A program made the translations under genes and the position numbers. The notes under the pieces are model-generated. The model did no database searches. It was not told the DNA's origin and saw only the letters and a list, made by a program, of their open reading frames with translations. DNA of 64,000 nucleotides from Phyllobacterium endophyticum (lineage in GTDB: Bacteria; Pseudomonadota; Alphaproteobacteria; Rhizobiales; Rhizobiaceae): assembly GCF_003010935.1 (NCBI RefSeq), contig NZ_PGGN01000001.1, positions 1,550,001 to 1,614,000 on the forward strand, given 5' to 3'. Shown here one piece after another: positions 10,517-18,847 of the stretch. The number at the start of each line of letters is the position of its first letter. The first letter of the stretch is position 1.

Positions 10517-11457
10517 GAACTTGCGTGATCGGCTTTCTGTTCTTTCTCGGCGTGAATATGATGCCCACCACAGCCCTAGCGCAATCATGTACGTTCAACA
10601 CGACCAGCATGGTATTTTCGGGAAATACACTCTCCGGCGCTCCCATCAACAGCACCGCCACCTTGGCCGTAAACTGTTCTGCAATTGCCGGCGCTTTCCG
10701 GCGCATTCTGGTCTGCCCAAATCTGAATGCTGGAAGCAGCGGCAGCACGGCTTTGGGCCGAACGATGACAGGCCCGATACCGATCGTTTACAATCTTTAT
10801 CAGGAGCCTGCGCGGCAAGTGGTCTGGGGCTCCTGGTCCTGGGCTTCCGCGCCGCCGGAATTCATGGTTGACATTCCTGCCTTGCTCGGCAGGGGATCGG
10901 CGACCGTGACAATTTATGGCCAGGTTCTGGCCAACCAGAAGACGGCTCCGCCAGGCAGCTATTCTTCGCAGTTTTCCGGCGCGCAGACGCAGTTTCGTTA
11001 TCGTTGGGATGACGGAGCAGGTTGCTCAAGCTCTGTAGGCACTCAGGCAACAACGGATTTTACCGTCAGCTTTCAGAACACAAAGCAGTGTTTCGTCTCA
11101 GCATACGACATCGACTTTGGCAAACATGGCATTTTGGATTCGACTATCGACGAGGACGGACAGGTAACCGTCAATTGCTCGCCATCGACGCCCTATGTCG
11201 TGGCGCTTGGTTCTGGCGGCGCGAATGCGGGGCCGACGGCGCGGCGCATGACCAAGGGAAGTGAGTTTGTCACCTATGGGCTCTATAGAAACGCGGCAAG
11301 AAGCTTGCCGTGGGGAGCGACGGATGGTGCGGATACCGTTAGTGGCACGGGTGCTGGCACCGCACAGAACCTTCCGATATATGCGCGCATTCTACCGCAA
11401 ACGACGCCAACGCCGGGTGTATACAGCGATACGGTCATAGTGACGGTTACGTATTGA
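10513..11457 (+). CDS. Two-domain SCPU protein, probable pilus tip adhesin (CsuE-like)
   Basis: The 314-residue protein has a signal peptide ending near TTALAQ and two successive SCPU domains (about residues 25-175 and 185-314). Each has paired cysteines (SCTFNTTS, VNCSAIA; KQCFVSAYD, VNCSPSTP). The second domain closely resembles the single-domain pilin at 6903, including DIDFGKHGILD and the terminal YSDTVIVTVTY. Two-domain SCPU proteins at the end of archaic CUP operons are usually the tip subunit that contacts surfaces. It is the last gene of the operon. Confidence 0.87.
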   Translation: MRTCVIGFLFFLGVNMMPTTALAQSCTFNTTSMVFSGNTLSGAPINSTATLAVNCSAIAGAFRRILVCPNLNAGSSGSTALGRTMTGPIPIVYNLYQEPARQVVWGSWSWASAPPEFMVDIPALLGRGSATVTIYGQVLANQKTAPPGSYSSQFSGAQTQFRYRWDDGAGCSSSVGTQATTDFTVSFQNTKQCFVSAYDIDFGKHGILDSTIDEDGQVTVNCSPSTPYVVALGSGGANAGPTARRMTKGSEFVTYGLYRNAARSLPWGATDGADTVSGTGAGTAQNLPIYARILPQTTPTPGVYSDTVIVTVTY

Positions 11458-12000
11458 TTGATATGAGGTCGGCGGGGCCTCGACGCAATCTGACATGCAT
11501 CAAGTGTGTTGGACGACTTGCGCGAGCAGCGCCGAGAGGCTGATTTTGTTTCTGACATGTCTGTCGGATCATGGCGACGGCCGTTCATAGTCTGATAACA
11601 TTTCAAAAACACTTATTTCTTCGTTGCGGCCGCAATACTCAATACCTAAGTCGCAACGGCGATCGAATCCGAAACGCCAAAGGTAAAAATTTTCTAACCG
11701 CCTGAAAACTCTAGAACACGATATCTTTTTACAGCGCTCCCGGAAAGCTACCTTTCTGTTACCGAGAAAATATCGGTCAAAAGAAACAGATCATGATCGA
11801 GACGGTGACAAGCACACCGCTTCGACTTATTCGATATGTTGTATATGAAAGGTTTTTTACGAATATTACGGAATAAGCTTTTTTCTCATATTGTATTTCA
11901 TATTATATAAGCAAGTTTCTAATTTTGGCGCTTCGAGTGCCGCTAACAATTTAACGCACTCCAGATCTTACAGATCAAAAGAGTGCGCCGAGGAGTAATA
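11458..12000 (+). promoter_or_regulatory. Long AT-rich leader of the TonB-receptor operon, homologous to the leader at 16690-17015
   Basis: No gene is visible in these 543 bases. From about 11690 onward the DNA is alignable with the region upstream of the ABC transporter (16690-17015). Shared blocks include gaacacgatat/gaacggtataa, gctacctttctgtta/gctaccatcctgtta, ttgttgtat-type AT runs, gtgccgctaacaatt, cgcactccagatct and gccgaggagtaa before the ATG. Two paralogous leaders in one locus suggest common regulation. I did not find a clear Fur, RirA or Irr box. Confidence 0.7.
11955..11995 (+). promoter_or_regulatory. Leader hairpin next to the ribosome-binding site (copy A)
   Basis: Outer stem cgcactc (11955-11961) pairs with gagtgcg (11981-11987), and inner stem gatct (11964-11968) with agatc (11972-11976). 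The gaggag ribosome-binding site (11990-11995) follows at once. The same architecture occurs at 16951-17010. It may control translation or transcription termination. Confidence 0.55.
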
Positions 12001-14145
12001 ATGCCTATTAATACTGCAGCGGTACATACAGACATATTCAAAAAGTTCAGAACATTCAGAAAATCAGCCGTTATTTCCGTCTCGGCTCTCGCGCTCGCCC
12101 TTGCTGGTGGCGCGGCCAACTCGCAGGAGGTGGCAAAGCCCGCCAAGACAACGGCATCGCCCACAAAAAACAAGGTGCGAAAGGCCAGCACGACAAGCGC
12201 CGATGAATTGCCGACGATCACCGTTACCGACAAGGCTGGCGGTGGTGATGTAAACGCCGGTCAAAATGACAAGGGGTTTGTAGCCGAGGGCACAAGCTCG
12301 GCGACCTTCACGAATACGCCGCTCAGCGAAATCCCAAAATCGGTGCAAATTGTCACGAAGGATTTGATCAAAAGCCAGCAAGCGCGGTCGGTCGTCGAGG
12401 CAGTGCGGAATGTCAGCGGTGTTTTCGTTGATTCGAATCAAAGCATCCAGATCAGAAACTTTACTGCTTCGGTTCTGACGAATGGTGATGCGCCACTGAG
12501 CCTCACGGGGACAATGGCGGGAACGATTCGACCGATGGCTGGTGTTGCTCGAGTTGAAGTCCTGAAGGGTGCCGACGCGCTGATTGGCGGGCCAATGGCC
12601 CCGAGCGGCATTGTCAACGTCATTCTCAAACGGCCGCAGAAGGAGCCCTTGCGGGAATTTACCATTGAAGGCGGATCGTTCGGTCATCTGAAATCAAGTA
12701 TCGACATGACCGGGCCAGTCACCGATGACAAAAACCTGACTTACCGCATGGTCCTTTCCGGGGAGCGGGACAGGGAAAATTTCGGCGGCTATGATGGCAC
12801 GGCCGGGGGTTATATTGCACCGTCGCTCGACTGGAGCAATGGCGGCACGGACGTGTTGGTTGGCGGAGAACTATACAAAATGCGTGCACCGATAAGCCCT
12901 ACGGCCTTTCTGGGTCCGGACGGCGTGGTGGCCCCGACCGGCTTTGTCGGAAACAGGCAGGAGGGTAGCGACATTCAAGGCGGGCATGTCTATGCCGATG
13001 TCGAGCATCATTTTGACAATGGTCTGATTTTCAGTGCCAAGGCTGATTATCAGCAAATGAACCTCGATATAGCTACCTATCGTTTCGTTGCTCTACCTCT
13101 GTACTTCCCCTTTCGATCGCAGATTGAATCCAGTCAATGGAGTATCGATAGCAAGTTAACCGGCGAACTGGATACCGGGCCCCTCGGACATACGATTACG
13201 ATGGGGGGGCGATATGCAAAAAGCAATGAAGACATACGAAGTGCAAGAGCAGCCCCTCTGTTCTATACCGACCCGCAATTGCCCCCGGTCCCGAGTAGCC
13301 TGCCCATTCGAACAGAGCAATCGACCGAAAAAGAGGCGACCAGGTTTTTTATTCAGGACCAGATAAAATGGGGTAAGATCACGCTTTTGGCGAGCATAGC
13401 GCACAACGGCGTCACGATAAATGAGGATCCATCGAAAGCATGGACACCCAATCTCGGTGTTTCAGTACAAGTCACCGACGATGTTGCTGTCTATTCGAGC
13501 TGGCAGCATAGTTTTCGACCGCAGGATCTTAACCCTCTCTACCATTTTGACGGAGCGCTGCCGCCCGAGACAGGGGAGACGATCGAGGCAGGGGTAAAGG
13601 TCAATCTTCTTGATGACAGGCTCTTTTTGACCGGCGCAGTCTTCAGGACCGAGAGCGAAGGCGGTTGGACAACCGATAGTGAAGGTGAGGATCCTACCAA
13701 GGTTATCCTTACGAATAAGACAGTTGTGTCGCAAGGTGTAGAACTCGACGTATCCGGCGAGTTTGCTGCCGGATGGAATGTTTCAGCAAATTACAGCTTT
13801 TCCAAAATCAATAGGGGTGGGGAAGGCGATTCTTCTCTGAAAGAATACGACGTGCATCTTGGCAGCGCGTGGGTGAGCTACGACATCCAGGATGGAAGAT
13901 GGCAGGGCCTCGGTGCTGCCCTCGGGGTAACGGCGCGTAGTGAAGTACCCAATCACTTAAAATATGTCGTTCCTGCCCAAGCTGGCGTTGACGCAAATAT
14001 CCACTGGAAAAGCGACAAGGCGTCACTGACCCTCGGCGTAAAAAACCTTTTGAACAGCCGCCTTTATAGTACCGACGTGGCTAGTAATTTCGTCAACCTT
14101 GAGCCCGCACGCACTATCCTTCTGACTGGAACGGTCCAGTTTTAG
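12001..14145 (+). CDS. TonB-dependent outer-membrane receptor (siderophore-receptor class)
   Basis: About 714 residues. ATG 12001 is preferred over in-frame GTG 11983 because gaggag sits 5 bases before it and a signal peptide follows (KFRTFRKSAVISVSALALALAGGAANSQ). A TonB-box-like segment (DELPTITVT, about residues 60-70) is followed by the plug domain (LSEIPKSVQIVTKDLIKSQQ, VRNVSGVF, RVEVLKGADALIGG) and a 22-strand-type barrel ending in the aromatic terminal strand TILLTGTVQF. This class imports ferric siderophores, and some members are used by peptides such as microcins. The ligand cannot be read from sequence. The tonB, exbB and exbD genes follow directly, then an SbmA-like ABC transporter, a thioredoxin fusion and a prolyl oligopeptidase, which hints at a peptidic ligand. 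Confidence 0.92.
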   Translation: MPINTAAVHTDIFKKFRTFRKSAVISVSALALALAGGAANSQEVAKPAKTTASPTKNKVRKASTTSADELPTITVTDKAGGGDVNAGQNDKGFVAEGTSSATFTNTPLSEIPKSVQIVTKDLIKSQQARSVVEAVRNVSGVFVDSNQSIQIRNFTASVLTNGDAPLSLTGTMAGTIRPMAGVARVEVLKGADALIGGPMAPSGIVNVILKRPQKEPLREFTIEGGSFGHLKSSIDMTGPVTDDKNLTYRMVLSGERDRENFGGYDGTAGGYIAPSLDWSNGGTDVLVGGELYKMRAPISPTAFLGPDGVVAPTGFVGNRQEGSDIQGGHVYADVEHHFDNGLIFSAKADYQQMNLDIATYRFVALPLYFPFRSQIESSQWSIDSKLTGELDTGPLGHTITMGGRYAKSNEDIRSARAAPLFYTDPQLPPVPSSLPIRTEQSTEKEATRFFIQDQIKWGKITLLASIAHNGVTINEDPSKAWTPNLGVSVQVTDDVAVYSSWQHSFRPQDLNPLYHFDGALPPETGETIEAGVKVNLLDDRLFLTGAVFRTESEGGWTTDSEGEDPTKVILTNKTVVSQGVELDVSGEFAAGWNVSANYSFSKINRGGEGDSSLKEYDVHLGSAWVSYDIQDGRWQGLGAALGVTARSEVPNHLKYVVPAQAGVDANIHWKSDKASLTLGVKNLLNSRLYSTDVASNFVNLEPARTILLTGTVQF

Positions 14146-14148
14146 GAG

Positions 14149-15051
14149 ATGCCAGGTCTCGCCGCCGCCATAGAAAAGCCGGTGCCCATGCCGGCCATCG
14201 CGCCGATGCCGAAACTGTCGAGCGGCAGTGCCGGGCCGGTTGCCGCAATGGTTGTTGCAACGCTTTTGCACGTGGCTGGAGTTGCCGGCGTGGTGCAGAA
14301 TGCGTCCCGGATCGACACGGCGGCAATCGCCGGGGGCATGCTTGTCAGCGGCGAGTCAATCGAAGCTATGCTGGTTGCGCCGCCTGCTGCTCCGCCCGAA
14401 CCGGAACCCTTGCCTGAGCCAGTTGCGGAACCGGCTCCACCCGAACCGGTTGTCGAAGCACCTCCGGCCGAGACGCCGCCGCCCGAGCCGGTTGCCGAAG
14501 CGCCTCCGGTCGAGATGCCGCCGCCCGAGCCGGTTGCCGAGACGCCGCCTTTGCCTGAAATTGCCGTCGAGGAGCCGGTTCCGGATCCACCGGTTGTTCC
14601 GGTTCTGGCCCTGCCCGAGCCGGCACCCGAACCGGTGAAGCAGGTCAGGCTGGAGAAGCCGCAAGCCGAAAAGATTGCGGTTCAAAAACCCAAGGTGAAG
14701 AAACCGCTGCCAAAGCGACCGGTGAGGCCGCAACGACAGGCGGCGGCCGCGGCCGCTGCAAACATCGCTCCGGCACAGAATGAGGGCGCGAATGTCGAAC
14801 AGAGCCGCCGCATCGCCGCCTGGAGCATGCCGATCAGGGCAAATTACCCGCCCAAGGCCAGACGTCTCGGGCTTGAAGGCAGCCTGAAATTACGGCTTAC
14901 GACCGGCGCGTCTGGACGCATCGTGAGTGCGGTCGTTGTGGTCAGCAGCGGTTATGATTTTTTTGACGCCGCGGCGGTCAGGGCGGCTCTACAGGGTTCC
15001 GGACCCCCGAACGTGACAAAGACGCAGCCTGTTGTTTTCAATCTCGAATAA
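14149..15051 (+). CDS. tonB: Energy transducer TonB
   Basis: The 300-residue protein starts 3 bases after the receptor stop. A single transmembrane segment near residues 28-50 is followed by a long proline/glutamate/valine-rich spacer with near-repeats (PPPEPVAEAPPVE, about residues 75-165), a Lys/Arg-rich stretch and the C-terminal TonB domain (YPPKARRLGLEGSLKLRL ... SSGYDFFDAAAVRAAL). It transmits proton-motive energy from the ExbB/ExbD motor to the outer-membrane receptor. A dedicated tonB directly behind its receptor suggests this receptor is its main partner. The spacer-coding DNA is repetitive and GC-rich. Confidence 0.93.
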   Translation: MPGLAAAIEKPVPMPAIAPMPKLSSGSAGPVAAMVVATLLHVAGVAGVVQNASRIDTAAIAGGMLVSGESIEAMLVAPPAAPPEPEPLPEPVAEPAPPEPVVEAPPAETPPPEPVAEAPPVEMPPPEPVAETPPLPEIAVEEPVPDPPVVPVLALPEPAPEPVKQVRLEKPQAEKIAVQKPKVKKPLPKRPVRPQRQAAAAAAANIAPAQNEGANVEQSRRIAAWSMPIRANYPPKARRLGLEGSLKLRLTTGASGRIVSAVVVVSSGYDFFDAAAVRAALQGSGPPNVTKTQPVVFNLE

Positions 15052-15066
15052 TTGAAAGAAGTGATC

Positions 15067-15807
15067 ATGCAAGAATATGGTTTTATTCACCTTTGGACAG
15101 AAGGCGACGGGGTCACCAAGGCAATCGCCAGCATCATGTCGGCAATGTCTGTCCTCTCATGGGCCGTGATCCTTCATAAGTCGGTCCAGTTGGCTCTCCT
15201 GCACCGGCGAGGCCGCGAGGCGACCCTGTTCTGGCAGGCGACCTCCATCGACAAGGCGGAACATCTGCTTGGCAGCGGCAGCCCTTATGCCGCTTTGGTG
15301 GATGCGGCGCGCGAGACGCAGGACGCAGACACCCGTCCGCGTCTGGCGAGCAGCTTCAGCACGGAGGAATGGCTGCAACGCTCTTTACGCACCGCGCTCG
15401 ATGAGCAATTGGCACGATTGCAAAACGGTCTCGCCATCCTTGCCTCGATCGGGACCACGGCGCCCTTTGTCGGTCTTTTCGGCACGGTTTGGGGCATCTA
15501 CCACGCCTTGCTTGCCATGGGCACGGAAGGTCAGCCCAGCATCGGCAAGATCGCCGGACCAGTGGGCGAATCGCTGGTCATGACTGCCTTCGGTCTCGCG
15601 GTGGCGATCCCTGCGGTGCTCGGCTACAATATACTGACCCGCGGCAACCGGGGGGTGGCGCGTAAACTCCACCGTTTCAGTCACGACATCGAAATCTACT
15701 TTCTGACCGGTAGCCAATACAGACCAAAGCAAGCCCGCAAGCCGAGAGTCGATCCGCGCCATCCGCAACCGGCTGCCGTGGTGTCGATCCCGCGCGCTAC
15801 CGCGTAA
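15067..15807 (+). CDS. exbB: TonB-system proton channel subunit ExbB
   Basis: About 246 residues from ATG 15067; an in-frame TTG at 15052 is less likely because an AAGAAG element precedes the ATG. Three transmembrane segments are visible: about residues 20-40, then LAILASIGTTAPFVGLFGTVWG, and the segment with GESLVMTAFGLAVAIPAVLGYN. The last two are the signature MotA/TolQ/ExbB helices. It forms the inner-membrane proton channel with ExbD that energises TonB. It sits between tonB and exbD, with exbD 10 bases downstream. Confidence 0.94.
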   Translation: MQEYGFIHLWTEGDGVTKAIASIMSAMSVLSWAVILHKSVQLALLHRRGREATLFWQATSIDKAEHLLGSGSPYAALVDAARETQDADTRPRLASSFSTEEWLQRSLRTALDEQLARLQNGLAILASIGTTAPFVGLFGTVWGIYHALLAMGTEGQPSIGKIAGPVGESLVMTAFGLAVAIPAVLGYNILTRGNRGVARKLHRFSHDIEIYFLTGSQYRPKQARKPRVDPRHPQPAAVVSIPRATA

Positions 15808-15817
15808 AGGAGAGAAG

Positions 15818-16243
15818 ATGGCTTTTTCCAATGATCCCGACGATGAGATGTTGACCGAAATCAACATGACCCCGCTGATCGATGTGATGCTTGTTCTTCT
15901 GATTGTCTTCATGGTGACTTTGCCGGTCGTCCACCATGCCGTCTCCATCCAATTGCCCCGGGAGACGAACGAGAGGCTGGATCCGCAACCCGATCCGATT
16001 GCTGTCGATATAGGCCCGGACGGTTCGATTCTCTGGAACAAATCCGTCGTCGACGAGGCGGTGTTTGAACAGAAGCTGGCCGAAACTGCGGCGCGTACCG
16101 ATAAACCGGCGCTCCAGCTCTTTGCCGACAAGTCCGCGCGTTATGAGAGCGTGGCGGTCGTACTTTCGGCGGCGAGGCGCGCAGGGCTCGGCAAGATCAA
16201 TTTCGTCACCGAGGCGAAGTTGGAAAATGGCAGCGCGCAATGA
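15818..16243 (+). CDS. exbD: TonB-system subunit ExbD
   Basis: The 141-residue protein has a short cytoplasmic N-terminus and one transmembrane helix, INMTPLIDVMLVLLIVFMV. That helix carries the essential membrane Asp of the TolR/ExbD family, in PLIDV. A periplasmic C-terminal domain follows. Start ATG lies behind AAGGAGAG. It completes the ExbB/ExbD motor. The copy of the ABC gene that once followed it is decayed (16274-16477). Confidence 0.94.
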   Translation: MAFSNDPDDEMLTEINMTPLIDVMLVLLIVFMVTLPVVHHAVSIQLPRETNERLDPQPDPIAVDIGPDGSILWNKSVVDEAVFEQKLAETAARTDKPALQLFADKSARYESVAVVLSAARRAGLGKINFVTEAKLENGSAQ

Positions 16244-16273
16244 AAATGAGATCAGCATGAACAAACCCGACGG

Positions 16274-16477
16274 GGCCCGAGGCAGAGAAATCGGGGCTGA
16301 TCATTGCTGTTGCGGTCTGGACCATCGCCGTCGGTATTCCCTTGCAAATCTGGCAATCCTACATCACGAGAGACCAGACCAACGCTCTTATCGCAAAGAA
16401 CGCTGCCCAATATTGGCCGCTATTGACATTCGTTACGGCACTGACGGTCCTTCTGTTGGTACTGACGGTCGGGATGA
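16274..16477 (+). pseudogene. Decayed fragment of the downstream ABC transporter gene
   Basis: These 204 bases align without gaps to 17134-17337 inside the intact ABC transporter gene and are mostly identical. They encode the first transmembrane segment (IAVGIPLQIWQSY, TNALIAKNAA). The fragment has no start of its own: a TGA in this frame lies at 16258, just before homology begins. Homology ends abruptly at gtcgggatga, after which the frame runs on unrelated sequence to a stop at 16570-16572. In the bases after 16500 another frame reads a hydrophobic tail (LIVAGVFCLILGMIFGK) of unknown origin. This is the footprint of a tandem duplication followed by deletion. Confidence 0.85.
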
Positions 16478-16689
16478 ATGCCATCTGGACCGACCTGCCG
16501 GCCAACCGAGGTTTGTATGTTCCAGGTTATTGCTCAAGGTTGCCCGCACCTGTGCGTCTTTTCGAACTTTAATCGTAGCGGGTGTTTTCTGCCTCATTCT
16601 CGGCATGATTTTCGGCAAAGTACGGCTCGAGTAAGTTGCGACTCTGGCTGAGAAACGTGGAGATCGAAACCGAAGAGCTAAAAGGAAAA

Positions 16690-17015
16690 ACTATTTGCCA
16701 GTGTTTAAATTTTAGAACGGTATAATTTATAACAATTATCGGGGCTACCATCCTGTTATTGAGTGAATAACAGCCATCATCATACTCTTCATAGAGGCGG
16801 TGATTAAGCAACGCATCGACTATTTCTATTTGTTGTATGTGAAATATTTTGCTGCGCTAAGCACACCATAAGCTATTTGGCGCTGTTCATAACGAGTTAC
16901 CAAGTATTGTAATGATTTTTTGGCACCTCTTGTGCCGCTAACAATTGCACGCACTCCAGATCTACGGATCTAAATCCCGAGCATCACTGTTCAGAAGGAG
17001 TGCCGAGGAGTAACA
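16690..17015 (+). repeat. Second copy of the long leader, upstream of the ABC transporter
   Basis: This region is alignable with 11690-12000 (see that entry) and equally AT-rich. It includes the hairpin gcactcc (16951-16957)/ggagtgc (16997-17003) with an inner agatc (16958-16962)/gatct (16967-16971) stem. The loop is 21 bases longer than in copy A. The gaggag ribosome-binding site is at 17005-17010. It probably carries its own promoter for the ABC-thioredoxin-peptidase part of the locus. Confidence 0.7.
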
Positions 17016-18788
17016 ATGCTCATTGATACCGCAGCGGCAGAAACAAAAAAACTGGCGGACAATCCTGCCGAGTACCGACTGAACCGGCTGTTTTTCCTTC
17101 GGCTCTGGAGATTGTGGTCTCCGTACTGGAAGCGGCCTGAAGCAAGGAAATCGTGGCTGATCATTGCTGTTGCCGTCTTGACCATCGCCGTTGGTATTCC
17201 CTTGCAAATCTGGCAATCCTACACTGCTAAAGACCTGACCAACGCTCTTATCGCAAAGAACGCTGCCGAATATTGGCCGCTGTTAATCCTCGAAACGGCA
17301 CTGACGGCCCTTCTGCTGTTATTGTCGGTCGGGATGAGATACCTGACCGGCCGTGTCGAGCTGCAATGGCGGCAGTGGCTTGCCGCTCATCTTTCCGAGC
17401 GCTATCTGGCGCGGCGGACCTATTATGCGATCACGCAAGACAATTCCATCGATAATCCCGATCAGCGGATCCAGCAGGAAACGATAGCGTTCTGCTCAAC
17501 CATGCTGAGTCTGCCATTCATTGCTATAGGGGCCATTGCCACGATGATCACACAGATGTCGATCATGGGCTCGATCTCCACTGTCCTGAGCATGTCGGTC
17601 GTGTCTTTCGCGATTTTTCAATCTATCGTAACTTTCAAGCTTTTTCAGCCCACCATCAAGCAGCAATTCGACATTACCGTTGCCGAGGCCGATCTACGCT
17701 ACGGGCTTTTGAATGTCCGCGACAATGCTGAAACGATTGCCTTTTACCAAGGCGAACATGCTGAACAGCAGCATATTTTGCGGCGGCTTGGGCTTGCCAC
17801 ACACAAGAGACTGATCAGCCTTGTCTATGGCACGTGGGTCACGCTTTCCAACGGGGGAATGAGCGTGGCGTGGGCGATCGTGCCTGTCCTGTGCCTTGTC
17901 CCTCAATATTTGGCCGGCGCGATCGACTATGGCACGATTGCACAATCCACTTTTGCAGCAACTTCCTTGCTCGGCGCGTTGACGATTTTTGTTGATCTCC
18001 TGCCTCACTTGTCGAGTAGCTTTCCAGGAATCGCGCGTCTTGCGCAGATCGATGAAAAGGTCGAGTCCCTCGGAGTTGATCAAAGCATTGCGGGCGGCCG
18101 TATCCTGCGCATGGAAAGCGCACTGATCGTCATCGACAAGATGACGCTCGCAACCCCGGGCGGCGAGCGGGTCTTGGTCCGTGATCTGTCGCTGCAAGTG
18201 CGTCCTGGGCACCACCTGATAATCATCGGGCAGACCGGCCTCGGCAAGAGTGCGCTATTGCGGGCGATCGCCGGCTTGTGGAACCGGGGCAGCGGGGCTG
18301 TTGCCCTGCCTCCTTCAGGCGAGACGCTGTTCCTTCCGCAACGGCCCTACATGTTTTTGGGCGATCTGCGCAGCCAGCTCGTTTACCCAGCCATCGCTTC
18401 GAGCCTCGATGATGCAGAACTTCAGGCCATACTTGACGAGGTTCAACTCTCGAATGTCGCAACGCGTCATGGTGGCTTCGACGCCATCAAGGACTGGAGC
18501 CGTATCCTCTCGCTTGGCGAACAGCAGCGCATCGCCATCGCCCGGGTTCTGATTGCGCGCCCACGCTTCGTTTTTCTCGACGAGGCGACGAGCGCCGTGG
18601 ATAGCGCGACCGAAAAGGCCCTTTACGCTGCGCTGCAGCGCTCAGGTTCAACGCTCGTCAGCGTCGGCCACAGACAGGACCTGCTGGCCTACCACACCGA
18701 TGCCTTGCGTCTTTTGCCGGGCGGCGCTTTCGAGCTTTTGCCGGCGCACCTGGTGCGGCCCACGTCCGGCGAGATCGACGCCGCCTGA
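17016..18788 (+). CDS. SbmA/BacA/YddA-class ABC transporter, fused permease and ATPase
   Basis: The 590-residue protein joins an N-terminal membrane domain (several helices, beginning SWLIIAVAVLTIAVGIPLQIW near residue 48, with SVGMRYLTGRVELQWRQWL typical of ABC_membrane_2) to a C-terminal ATPase. Walker A GQTGLGKS is at about residue 405, the signature LSLGEQQR near 498, Walker B RFVFLDEATSAVD near 520, and the H-loop is VSVGHR. Family members (YddA, Rv1819c; half-relatives SbmA/BacA) import peptides, bleomycin or cobalamin across the inner membrane. The location between TonB genes and a thioredoxin/peptidase pair supports import of a peptidic ligand. ATG 17016 follows gaggag by 5 bases. Confidence 0.87.
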   Translation: MLIDTAAAETKKLADNPAEYRLNRLFFLRLWRLWSPYWKRPEARKSWLIIAVAVLTIAVGIPLQIWQSYTAKDLTNALIAKNAAEYWPLLILETALTALLLLLSVGMRYLTGRVELQWRQWLAAHLSERYLARRTYYAITQDNSIDNPDQRIQQETIAFCSTMLSLPFIAIGAIATMITQMSIMGSISTVLSMSVVSFAIFQSIVTFKLFQPTIKQQFDITVAEADLRYGLLNVRDNAETIAFYQGEHAEQQHILRRLGLATHKRLISLVYGTWVTLSNGGMSVAWAIVPVLCLVPQYLAGAIDYGTIAQSTFAATSLLGALTIFVDLLPHLSSSFPGIARLAQIDEKVESLGVDQSIAGGRILRMESALIVIDKMTLATPGGERVLVRDLSLQVRPGHHLIIIGQTGLGKSALLRAIAGLWNRGSGAVALPPSGETLFLPQRPYMFLGDLRSQLVYPAIASSLDDAELQAILDEVQLSNVATRHGGFDAIKDWSRILSLGEQQRIAIARVLIARPRFVFLDEATSAVDSATEKALYAALQRSGSTLVSVGHRQDLLAYHTDALRLLPGGAFELLPAHLVRPTSGEIDAA

Positions 18789-18812
18789 TCCTTATCCTTA
18801 TCCTTATCCTTA
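18789..18812 (+). repeat. Hexanucleotide microsatellite, four copies of TCCTTA
   Basis: Four perfect tandem copies start right after the ABC transporter stop codon, followed by taaccgatcccta. It lies between two genes of the operon and could vary by slippage. No function is evident. Confidence 0.8.
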
Positions 18813-18847
18813 ACCGATCCCTAACAACCAAAAGGAGATGCTCTATC

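Noticed and set aside
16065-16634. A frame of about 190 codons running through the end of exbD into the ABC remnant
   Set aside because: It begins out of frame inside exbD and is Arg/Ser-rich as expected for a shadow frame. Only the short hydrophobic tail after 16560 looks protein-like, and its origin could not be identified.
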